Assembly: GCA_009779045.1 (NCBI GenBank)
Contig: WREZ01000098.1
Location: 1 to 5,440, forward strand
DNA from: Candidatus Bathycorpusculum sp.
GTDB taxonomy: Archaea; Thermoproteota; Bathyarchaeia; Bathyarchaeales; Bathycorpusculaceae
Reading direction: 5' to 3'
Length of the DNA: 5,440 nucleotides
Position 1 is the stretch's first letter. Each line of letters begins with the position of its first letter. Below the pieces are notes generated by a model. The model was not told the origin of the DNA, searched no databases, and saw only the letters and a program-made list of their open reading frames with translations. The position numbers were made by a program, and so were the translations under genes. Below, one piece after another: positions 1 through 5,440 of this stretch.

Positions 1-1
1 C

Positions 2-352
2 CTACACACAGTTTTAGCGTTACCCTTTGAAGAGGCTAGAAACACTCTTCTTGAAATGCCCGGTGTTGGACCAAAAACAGCTGACGTGGTGCTACTTTTC
101 TCTGCACAAAAACCCACAATACCCGTTGACACTCATGTTAACCGTGTTTCCAAACGTTTAGGTATTACCCCAAAAACGAGTAATTATGAAACAATCCGCT
201 CAAACTTACAAAACCTATTTGATGAAACAGATTACTTGATTGCTCATCAACTATTAATCGGACATGGACGCAAATTCTGCAAAGCAAAAAAACCCCTCTG
301 CAACATTTGCCCTATTAACAATTATTGCAAAACTAAGGGAGATACACTCTAA
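2..352 (+). CDS. nth: Endonuclease III (DNA glycosylase/AP lyase), 5' end missing
   Basis: This is the C-terminal part of endonuclease III, the base-excision-repair enzyme that removes oxidised pyrimidines from DNA and cleaves the abasic site. The frame is open from base 2, before the first ATG at 56, so the gene begins outside the window and 56 is not its start. Visible are the helix-hairpin-helix motif MPGVGPKTADVV with the catalytic lysine (codon 74-76), the catalytic aspartate in VDTH (codon 128-130), and the Fe-S cluster signature C-x6-C-x2-C-x5-C (cysteine codons at 278, 299, 308 and 326). A lysine rather than tyrosine at the hairpin position favours a bifunctional Nth over a MutY- or Mig-type glycosylase. 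The C terminus is complete. The stop overlaps the helicase start (TAATG), implying one transcript and coupled translation. The residues seen fit the known family; DNA substrate preference is inferred. Confidence 0.95.
   Translation, partial: LHTVLALPFEEARNTLLEMPGVGPKTADVVLLFSAQKPTIPVDTHVNRVSKRLGITPKTSNYETIRSNLQNLFDETDYLIAHQLLIGHGRKFCKAKKPLCNICPINNYCKTKGDTL
337..343 (+). promoter_or_regulatory. Ribosome binding site of the helicase gene
   Basis: GGGAGAT lies inside the last codons of nth, eight bases before the ATG at 352. It resembles an archaeal Shine-Dalgarno sequence and supports 352 as the helicase start, together with the TAATG stop/start overlap. Confidence 0.5.
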
Positions 353-2295
353 TGGGCACTCCAATCTCTCCCTCCGTAATGGAATACTTTCCCTATCCAG
401 AAGTACGTATACATCAGGATCAATTCATAAATACCATTTACAACGCCGTAAACACGCGACAATCCGTGTTAATTGAAGGCAGTAACGGCTTAGGCAAAAC
501 CATTTCAGCCCTTTCTGCATGTTTACCTGTTGCCATTGAGAAAAAACTCAAAATCCTCTACGTCGCCCGAACTCACAGGCAACATGAGCGCGTTATCGAC
601 GAGTTACGCATGATCTACAAAAAACACCCAATCAGCGGTATATCCATTAAGGGACGACATGAAATGTGTCTTAACGCGTTTGCAGCCAATGGCGCTTTTG
701 ACTCAAAATCGCTCATGGAAATGTGTGACCTCCTAAAAGCCAAAGGCCGTTGCCCCTACTACAAAAACGTAGATATGCAAACATATGATTACCTTCAACT
801 CGTTAAACAATTAACAGTGAAACCTTACACCGCCACTGAAATTCAACACATCTGCAAAAAGAAAGAACTCTGTCCGTACGAACTCGTAAAAGCATCTCTA
901 CCTGATACAAAAGTCATAGCACTAAGTTACCTATACGCTTTTGATCCCATGATCCGAACAGCTTTTCTAAAACACATAAACACTGACCTCTCCAAAGTAA
1001 TTCTTGTAGTCGATGAAGCACACAATATCCCTGAAACAGCGGTTGATATCTCTAGTAGTAACCTCTCACTTTTTGTTTTACGACAAGCAGAAATCGAAGC
1101 TAATCATTACGGTAACAGAGACATTGAACAATTCATTCACTTCTTCCATGAAGAAATAGAAAAACTAATAGAAACTGTCCATCGTGAAGAAATAGTCAGT
1201 TCCGATAGAATAATTGACATAATCCAAAAATGTGGCATCTCTAATGCACGCAGTTTTTTTGAACATATGCATGAAATTGGTGTTGGAATAAGACGCAATA
1301 TGCTAGCAGAGGGAAAAAATCCCCGCAGCTACGTAAATTCAATGGCTGAATTTTTGTTACACTGGCTTGACACCTGTGATGATAGCTCTTACATTAACGT
1401 TGCAAGTCACTACTATAACGAAAAAAACCAAAAAACTGCCAAACTAGAAACTGTCGCCCTAGACCCTTCACAAATTACTGAACCCGTCTTCTCAGCAACA
1501 TATGCTAACGTCATTATGTCAGGCACCCTACAACCACTTAACGCATACCTAAAAATAACCAAACTATCCAAAAACGCCGCACAATTCATAGCCCCTTCAC
1601 CTTTTCCAAAAGAACACATCTTCTCAGCCGTATGCTATGGTGTCACAACAGCTATGGAAAAACGAACCTCAACAATGTACAAAACTATAATTAAACGCAT
1701 AATTGAAGTAGTAGACAACACTCCTAAAAACACAGGCATTTTTGTTGCCTCTTTTGATGTTATGAAATCCCTGCTTAATGAAGGCTTAGCTTTAGCCTTA
1801 GATAGACCTCTCTACAAAGAAGAAAGAGGTATGACCTCTAAACAAAACGAGAAACTCGTATCCGACTTTAAAGACTGTGGAAACAAAATGGGCGCTGTTT
1901 TCCTTGGCGTTTTAGGAGGTCGAACTTCAGAAGGTGTTGACTTTCCAGGAAATCAAATGAACTCTGTTATAATTGTTGGTGTACCATATGCTGAACCAAC
2001 CCCTCGAGTAAAAGCCCAGATTGAATATTATGAAAAACGCTTCCCAAGTTTTGGCAGAGAATACGGCTACGTGTTACCCGCCATGAAAAAAGCTTCCCAA
2101 GCTGCAGGTCGACCCGTACGCACTCTTGATGACCGTGGCGTAATAATCTTTTTAGATTCCCGATACGCAACAGGTTACTGTCGAAACTTTTTACCCTCTT
2201 GGGTAAATGACGGTATGAAAATGTTACCTGACCAAGACGGGGCTTTAGCAAAAGAAGTAAAAACATTTTTTAATTTTGTAAAGGCGACTCCTTAA
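352..2295 (+). CDS. xpd: XPD/Rad3-family Fe-S DNA helicase
   Basis: This 647-residue protein is a superfamily 2, XPD/Rad3-like ATP-dependent helicase; family members unwind DNA 5'-to-3' in repair. The N terminus has the family's FPYPEVRIHQ Q-like region (13-22). Walker A is GSNGLGKT (43-50, Lys49), motif Ia is YVARTHRQ (70-77), and motif II is DEAH (221-224). Motif III is SGTL (390-393), motif V GRTSEGVDFPG begins near 523, and motif VI is QAAGRPVR (583-590). Between motifs Ia and II lie four cysteines placed like the XPD Fe-S ligands: C106, C125, C134 (CPYY) and C174 (CPYE). C168 is an extra cysteine nearby. The length is normal for archaeal XPD. All catalytic motifs are intact. It is coupled to nth by a one-base overlap, and its 3' end overlaps the convergent kinase gene. 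A DinG-like assignment is less likely given the CPYY/CPYE pattern. Function in repair is known for the family and inferred here. Confidence 0.95.
   Translation: MGTPISPSVMEYFPYPEVRIHQDQFINTIYNAVNTRQSVLIEGSNGLGKTISALSACLPVAIEKKLKILYVARTHRQHERVIDELRMIYKKHPISGISIKGRHEMCLNAFAANGAFDSKSLMEMCDLLKAKGRCPYYKNVDMQTYDYLQLVKQLTVKPYTATEIQHICKKKELCPYELVKASLPDTKVIALSYLYAFDPMIRTAFLKHINTDLSKVILVVDEAHNIPETAVDISSSNLSLFVLRQAEIEANHYGNRDIEQFIHFFHEEIEKLIETVHREEIVSSDRIIDIIQKCGISNARSFFEHMHEIGVGIRRNMLAEGKNPRSYVNSMAEFLLHWLDTCDDSSYINVASHYYNEKNQKTAKLETVALDPSQITEPVFSATYANVIMSGTLQPLNAYLKITKLSKNAAQFIAPSPFPKEHIFSAVCYGVTTAMEKRTSTMYKTIIKRIIEVVDNTPKNTGIFVASFDVMKSLLNEGLALALDRPLYKEERGMTSKQNEKLVSDFKDCGNKMGAVFLGVLGGRTSEGVDFPGNQMNSVIIVGVPYAEPTPRVKAQIEYYEKRFPSFGREYGYVLPAMKKASQAAGRPVRTLDDRGVIIFLDSRYATGYCRNFLPSWVNDGMKMLPDQDGALAKEVKTFFNFVKATP
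2250..2263 (-). terminator. Possible U-tract terminator of the kinase transcript
   Basis: On the minus strand, TTTTTACTTCTTTT starts seven bases after the kinase stop codon, inside the 3' end of the opposing helicase gene. It could end the leftward transcript. The evidence is composition and position only. Confidence 0.3.
2266..2277 (+). terminator. Possible U-tract terminator of the nth-xpd transcript
   Basis: TTTTTTAATTTT lies within the last codons of the helicase gene (encoding F-F-N-F). Archaeal RNA polymerase commonly stops at U-rich runs without needing a hairpin. No other T-rich stretch follows before the convergent kinase gene is entered. The evidence is composition and position only. 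Confidence 0.3.
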
Positions 2296-3370
2296 GCTCC
2301 GGATCTAACTTTATTCTTCCAATCGCAATACTAAATGGTTTACTATCCACAGCTGTTAACACTTTCATAACTCTACGGTCACGATTATATTCCAACATGA
2401 TGCCAATTCCAAGAAAACGTTTTTTTGAATCTTGTAACCCAACAAGTATTCCTTTCTCTTTACCAGGCTCTTTTGGTAGAACATTCTTCTCTTGAATTTC
2501 CATATAACTGGCAAACAACGAACGCACTTTAGCCTCTTTTAAATATTTTGCATAATTTAACTCACGTAACTTTATACGCTTCTCAGGAACACGTCCATTA
2601 ACAGCTGTAGATGACTCAACATAACATGTAGACACAGCCGCGTTTATACTAGAAAACAATGGATTAAGCTCTTCTTGACTTTGAATACCTACTACCAAAT
2701 CAGGTTTAAACTTATCAACCAATTGCATTTTATAACTAACTGCACTTTCCCCCTCAACCCAATTGTCAGTGTTAATTATCACATAATCTACTTCAGCATT
2801 TTGCATAATCTCCCGATGCATAGTTACTAAACCTTCAATTGTTCTATCTATTGTTTGAATAGGCGAAACAGCTCCAACAAAAAACGCGTTAGACCTTTTT
2901 ACTTCACGAAGCTCAGTAACCTTCTTAACAGTATAACCATACGAAACCGTACACGGAGGACCAAGATCTGACTGCTCTAAATCACCATCTAGAATAGCCA
3001 CTTTACTCTTTCTATCAACAAGTTTGTTAACCAAATAAGTACTAAAACTACTTTTTCCCGAATCAACTTTACCTACCACCATAATAACTGCCGGTTTACT
3101 CTGTATAACCGTAACCGCTTGAAATGCTTCATCCCACGACACAGGAATAGATGATGTCTCTATCTCCTGCACCAACGCATTTACCCCAAGCGAAATATGA
3201 AACTCTGCAGTTTCTAACACATGAAAAGGCTGCCTTTTCCCCTCACGCACAATAATTTGATAATTCTCTTTCATTATACAACCAAATATTTCCGCTTTAC
3301 CCGAAAGCACTTTCACAGATGCTGAACCATTTACTAGTAAAGTTTTACCCATTTCAACTGTTTTTTTCAT
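2270..3370 (-). CDS. Clp1/Grc3-type polynucleotide 5'-hydroxyl kinase
   Basis: This 366-residue protein belongs to the Clp1/Grc3 family, which phosphorylates 5'-hydroxyl RNA (or DNA) ends using ATP or GTP and acts in RNA processing. Residues 8-62 look like the N-terminal beta-sandwich domain. The P-loop kinase domain follows, with Walker A GKVDSGKS (100-107, Lys106), the family strand LDGDLEQSDLGPP (127-139), the FVGAVSP stretch (164-170) and NTDNWVEG (200-207). The remainder, from about 250, is the C-terminal domain. Three usual residues differ: Pro after the first Walker A Gly is Lys101, the Gly of the usual DxDxGQ is Glu132, and the usual NTDGW Gly is Asn203. Catalytic activity is therefore likely but not certain. 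The ATG at 3370 is supported by a GAGAGG site upstream; Met7 lacks one. The 3' end overlaps the helicase gene by 26 bases, and the 5' end overlaps a decayed gene by 17. Confidence 0.88.
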   Translation of the reverse strand: MKKTVEMGKTLLVNGSASVKVLSGKAEIFGCIMKENYQIIVREGKRQPFHVLETAEFHISLGVNALVQEIETSSIPVSWDEAFQAVTVIQSKPAVIMVVGKVDSGKSSFSTYLVNKLVDRKSKVAILDGDLEQSDLGPPCTVSYGYTVKKVTELREVKRSNAFFVGAVSPIQTIDRTIEGLVTMHREIMQNAEVDYVIINTDNWVEGESAVSYKMQLVDKFKPDLVVGIQSQEELNPLFSSINAAVSTCYVESSTAVNGRVPEKRIKLRELNYAKYLKEAKVRSLFASYMEIQEKNVLPKEPGKEKGILVGLQDSKKRFLGIGIMLEYNRDRRVMKVLTAVDSKPFSIAIGRIKLDPELKESPLQN

Positions 3371-4006
3371 TCTTTTCTTTCCTCTCTTTTCTTTCTTTGA
3401 TAAATACCGCCCATCTTGCCGATATTATAGTAGCCGACGTTATATGCCTCAAACATCTACTACGTTTACTCAACGCCAAATTCGTTCCCCCCTCGCTAAC
3501 TACCTCCAAGACAATACTAGACGGCAATGCATTATCCAACACTTCAATTAACCCCTTGTAAACGGGCACACCATCCCAATTTTAATTTTAACACTCGTAA
3601 CTGATAAATTAACATTTTTCAATATACTTTTTATTTTATTATCCATTTCCCATATGCTTAAACAATTTGCCCTATCAACAGCTTTACCATAAGCTATTAC
3701 TACTAATCAAATCACTTCACCTGTCAATACCAATAACCATTTTCTTGTAATACTCTTTCCCCTGCAGATTAATTATAACTTGACTTATTAAACTGTCTAA
3801 TTCATCCTCAGATGTAAATGTTAAAACCTTACTATACTTTATTTTATTTTTCTCTTCAGGCGTTGTTATTACCACAATAGTTCCTATAGATATATAGGCT
3901 CACCGGGTATTAAACTGAAGAAGGGCATATTATTTTCCTTAAGCAGATTTACGATATAAAAATAAGCTTTTCCCTGCACTGTAGCAACAGCAACTTTCAC
4001 ACTCAT
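3354..4006 (-). pseudogene. Broken gene for a RuvC/RNase H-like archaeal protein
   Basis: The minus strand encodes one protein in four frame-shifted pieces. Piece A (4006-3893) starts MSVKVAVATVQGKAYF and reaches PGEPI, then stops at 3884. Piece B (3890-3723) runs SIGTIVVITTPEE to VIGID, then stops at 3717. Piece C (3721-3578) contains LVVIAYGKAVD but has a TGA at 3709-3707. Piece D (3575-3354) runs DGVPVYKGLIEVL, then EVVSEGGT, to the stop. Joined, they give about 217 residues. Lesions that fit are a two-base TA gain in TATATAT (3890-3896), a two-base loss near 3722 (GID-PGE expected), a nonsense change (a GGA would give glycine) and a one-base loss near 3576. GIDPG, an EVV-E strand and a C-terminal helix resemble the RuvC/RNase H fold; the acidic residues would be D94 and E168 or E172. 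The family name and role are not known to me. Its end overlaps the kinase start. Translations are seen directly; fold and decay are inferred. Confidence 0.8.
3381..3386 (-). promoter_or_regulatory. Ribosome binding site of the kinase gene
   Basis: On the minus strand GAGAGG precedes the ATG (3370-3368) by ten bases and decides this start over the in-frame Met7. It sits inside the lysine/glutamate-rich tail of the upstream broken gene, as expected for two genes once translated in tandem. Confidence 0.5.
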
Positions 4007-4079
4007 ACCGTCTACCTATCAATAATTTTTAAACGTAAACACATTATTAAACCGCAAGTTAATAGTCTTAATAGTTTTG
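4007..4079. promoter_or_regulatory. Divergent promoter region
   Basis: These 73 AT-rich bases separate the start of the leftward broken gene from radB. Rightward, TTATTAAA (4044-4051) is a TATA-like box about 30 bases before the radB ATG, which would give a leaderless or very short-leader mRNA; no Shine-Dalgarno motif precedes radB. Leftward, TTTAAAAA on the minus strand (about 4026-4033) is a TATA-like box, and TAGGTAGA (4011-4018) is a weak ribosome binding site. The boxes are read by eye in AT-rich DNA, so confidence is low. Confidence 0.35.
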
Positions 4080-4802
4080 ATGTGCATTCCCGTGATTGAC
4101 ATAAAAAAAATCTCAACAGGCATAGACTACATCGACACCAACTTAGATGGTGGTATCAGTTCTGAAACAATTACCTTAATTTACGGTGAACCCGAAACTG
4201 GAAAAAGTACACTTGCAACACAATGCGCTTTTAACTGCGCAACACAAGGACTAAAAACCTTATATATTGACTGTGACAACACTTTTTCTCCAAAAAGACT
4301 CTCCCAAATCGCCGCTGAAAAATTCGACGAAATAGCTGACAAAATATTACTTATTAAACCCTTAAACTTCAAAGAACAAACTGCAGTAATCGATAGAATA
4401 GCTGACTATATAACCCACAATTTTGGTTTAATAGTTATTGACACTATAAACTCACTCTACGGCGCCAAATTTGCAGAAGCACCAAATAAATCCAAAGCTT
4501 TCGATGTAAACAGAGAGTTAAACAGACAAATGGCTATTTTAGCACAAATAGCAAAAATCCAGAAAATTCCCATTATAATTAATAGTCAAGTTAGAAACAT
4601 GTTCAGTGACCAATATAGTAGCATTAAACCAGTAGCAAATCGCGTACTAACCTTCTGGGCTGACAACATAATATCCCTTAAACCAACAGAAATAAAACTA
4701 ATCAAAACAACCATAGAAAAAAAACATACAAAAATAGTACACCTTACCTGTTATGTACAAATAGGCGAAAGAGGTATATCTGCAACTGAATTCTATGAAT
4801 AA
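4080..4802 (+). CDS. radB: RadB-like RecA-family ATPase
   Basis: This 240-residue protein is a RecA/RadA-fold ATPase of RadB size, lacking the N-terminal helix-hairpin-helix domain of RadA. RadB proteins are paralogues that assist homologous recombination. It begins with the family's ISTGIDYIDTNLDGGI (11-26). Walker A is GEPETGKST (36-44, Lys42) and Walker B is LIVID (117-121). NRELNRQMAIL and NSQVRNMFSD follow, then the PVANRVLTFWAD stretch near residue 205, matching the C-terminal core of RadB. At YIDCDNTFSP (62-71) the RecA/RadA catalytic glutamate of the usual IDTEG/IDTEN is replaced by Asp66. The ATG at 4080 is chosen; a TTG three bases earlier is possible but less likely. No ribosome binding site is seen, so initiation is probably leaderless. 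carS follows 18 bases downstream, suggesting one operon. A KaiC-like single-domain ATPase is the alternative, but motif order and length favour RadB. Confidence 0.85.
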   Translation: MCIPVIDIKKISTGIDYIDTNLDGGISSETITLIYGEPETGKSTLATQCAFNCATQGLKTLYIDCDNTFSPKRLSQIAAEKFDEIADKILLIKPLNFKEQTAVIDRIADYITHNFGLIVIDTINSLYGAKFAEAPNKSKAFDVNRELNRQMAILAQIAKIQKIPIIINSQVRNMFSDQYSSIKPVANRVLTFWADNIISLKPTEIKLIKTTIEKKHTKIVHLTCYVQIGERGISATEFYE

Positions 4803-4820
4803 AACAGGCTGGTAAAAATC

Positions 4821-5330
4821 ATGGACATAACTCTACTGATCATCCACGCTATAATATTCATTTTTCCCGCCTACTGTGCAAACGCTACACCTGTGCTTGT
4901 AGGTGGCGGAACCAAAATTGACTTTGGCAAAAATTTTATTGACGGTAAAAGATTATTTGGCAATAACAAAACATTCCGAGGATTCTTTTTCGGATGGCTT
5001 GTTGGTTTAAGCGTTGGTTTAGTTGAATGCTATTTTATCCCTTCACATATTCTATCTTTACCTATCATTTTTGCGTTACTTACACCATTTGGTGCCCTTT
5101 TAGGTGATCTGACAGCTGCTTTTCTTAAAAGAAGATTAGATATTGCACCCGGAGGTCTGTTTCCGATTGTTGACCAGATTGATTTTGTTGTTGGCGCCCT
5201 TGTGTTCTCTCTTCCGTTTGCTTTAATAGACTGGAAAGTTGCACTAACAATATTGTTAATTACTCCACCAATTCATTTGTTTACTAACTTTTGCGCTTAC
5301 AAACTTAAACTTAAGAAGCATCCATGGTAA
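4821..5330 (+). CDS. carS: CDP-archaeol synthase (CarS, DUF46 family)
   Basis: This 169-residue membrane protein is CTP:2,3-di-O-geranylgeranyl-sn-glycerol-1-phosphate cytidyltransferase, which activates archaeal ether lipids as CDP-archaeol before polar head groups are attached. Its features match the family: ANATPVLVGGG (20-30), IDFGKNFIDGKRLFG (33-47), NNKTFRG (48-54) and the cytidyltransferase signature GDLTAAFLKRR (95-105) followed by FPIVDQIDF (114-122), with Asp96, Lys103, Arg104, Asp118 and Asp121 as likely catalytic or metal-binding residues. Five hydrophobic segments are visible (about 4-22, 54-73, 78-95, 122-137 and 140-158), the expected number, placing it in the cytoplasmic membrane. 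Length is normal. A weak GGCTGGT site precedes the ATG, 18 bases after radB, so co-transcription is likely. No oddity was seen in the active site. Confidence 0.96.
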   Translation: MDITLLIIHAIIFIFPAYCANATPVLVGGGTKIDFGKNFIDGKRLFGNNKTFRGFFFGWLVGLSVGLVECYFIPSHILSLPIIFALLTPFGALLGDLTAAFLKRRLDIAPGGLFPIVDQIDFVVGALVFSLPFALIDWKVALTILLITPPIHLFTNFCAYKLKLKKHPW

Positions 5331-5363
5331 ACATATTCCCAACATAATAACAATACTAAAACC

Positions 5364-5440
5364 ATGCAAAATTATCGTAAAGAATTATCTGAAAACAAAC
5401 ACAAATATGAAAAGAAAGGAAAAGAGAAAATGTATAGTTA
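5364..5440 (+). CDS. Possible start of a further gene, cut by the right edge
   Basis: A frame opens at ATG 5364, 33 bases after carS, and stays open to the end: MQNYRKELSENKHKYEKKGK then EKMYS. An alternative in-frame start at 5430 has a good ribosome site, AAAGGA (5415-5420), nine bases upstream, whereas 5364 has none. If 5430 is the true start, the lysine-rich stretch is untranslated leader. Too little is visible to name a product, and the frame may be chance. Confidence 0.3.
   Translation, partial: MQNYRKELSENKHKYEKKGKEKMYS

Noticed and set aside
264..476. Plus-strand open frame spanning the nth-helicase junction
   Set aside because: It is out of frame with both well-supported genes and reads through the Fe-S cysteine codons of nth.
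1413..1619. Minus-strand open frame of 68 codons
   Set aside because: It is opposite the intact helicase gene, with no protein features of its own.
1967..2266. Minus-strand open frame of 99 codons
   Set aside because: It lies wholly opposite helicase motifs V and VI, whose conservation explains the sequence. No motif or ribosome site supports it.
3319..3561. Plus-strand open frame of 80 codons opposite the kinase start and broken gene
   Set aside because: It is rich in Phe/Ser/Leu because it is the complement of the purine-rich ribosome-site and lysine-rich tail region. It has no domain features, and the minus strand carries the recognisable protein.
3354..4006. Programmed frameshifting to make the RNase H-like protein
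   Set aside because: At least three frame changes in different directions plus an in-frame TGA would all have to be bypassed. No heptamer-type slip site or following hairpin was evident at the breaks, so decay is simpler.
4077..4079. TTG as the radB start
   Set aside because: An ATG follows at once at 4080, and neither codon has a ribosome site. ATG is the more usual start.
4181..4372. Minus-strand open frame of 63 codons
   Set aside because: It lies opposite the Walker A region of radB and has no independent support.
1..5440. CRISPR array, transposon ends, tRNA or rRNA
   Set aside because: No regularly spaced repeats, transposase-like frame, terminal inverted repeats, or tRNA/rRNA-like conserved stretches were found by eye.

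Overview
The window is AT-rich archaeal chromosomal DNA, probably from an uncultured lineage. The archaeal assignment rests on gene content: a CDP-archaeol synthase (archaeal ether-lipid synthesis), a RadB-type recombinase paralogue, an XPD/Rad3 helicase and a Clp1-type polynucleotide kinase. I cannot fix the phylum from the sequence alone.

Layout. Bases 2-352 (+) hold the 3' part of an endonuclease III gene (nth), cut by the left edge. It overlaps by one base (TAATG) the start of a complete XPD-family helicase gene (352-2295, +). Both products carry a four-cysteine Fe-S cluster motif and act in DNA repair. A Clp1/Grc3-like RNA 5'-hydroxyl kinase gene (2270-3370, -) runs convergently and overlaps the last 26 bases of the helicase gene.

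Bases 3354-4006 look at first like a non-coding gap. Read on the minus strand, they hold a broken gene. Four pieces in shifting frames join into one protein of about 217 residues with features of a RuvC/RNase H-like fold (GID and EVVSEGGT motifs). Two internal frameshifts, one in-frame TGA and a further one-base frameshift interrupt it. Its last 17 bases overlap the kinase start, so the two were probably once a co-transcribed pair.

A short divergent promoter region (4007-4079) separates this pseudogene from a rightward pair: radB (4080-4802) and, 18 bases later, the CDP-archaeol synthase gene carS (4821-5330). A further frame opens at 5364 or 5430 and runs off the right edge.

Taken together this is a DNA repair/recombination and RNA-processing neighbourhood next to a lipid gene. 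I see no mobile element, CRISPR array, tRNA or rRNA. The most noteworthy content is the decayed RNase H-like gene. Smaller points are substitutions at normally conserved nucleotide-binding positions in the kinase and in RadB, and the tight overlaps between genes.
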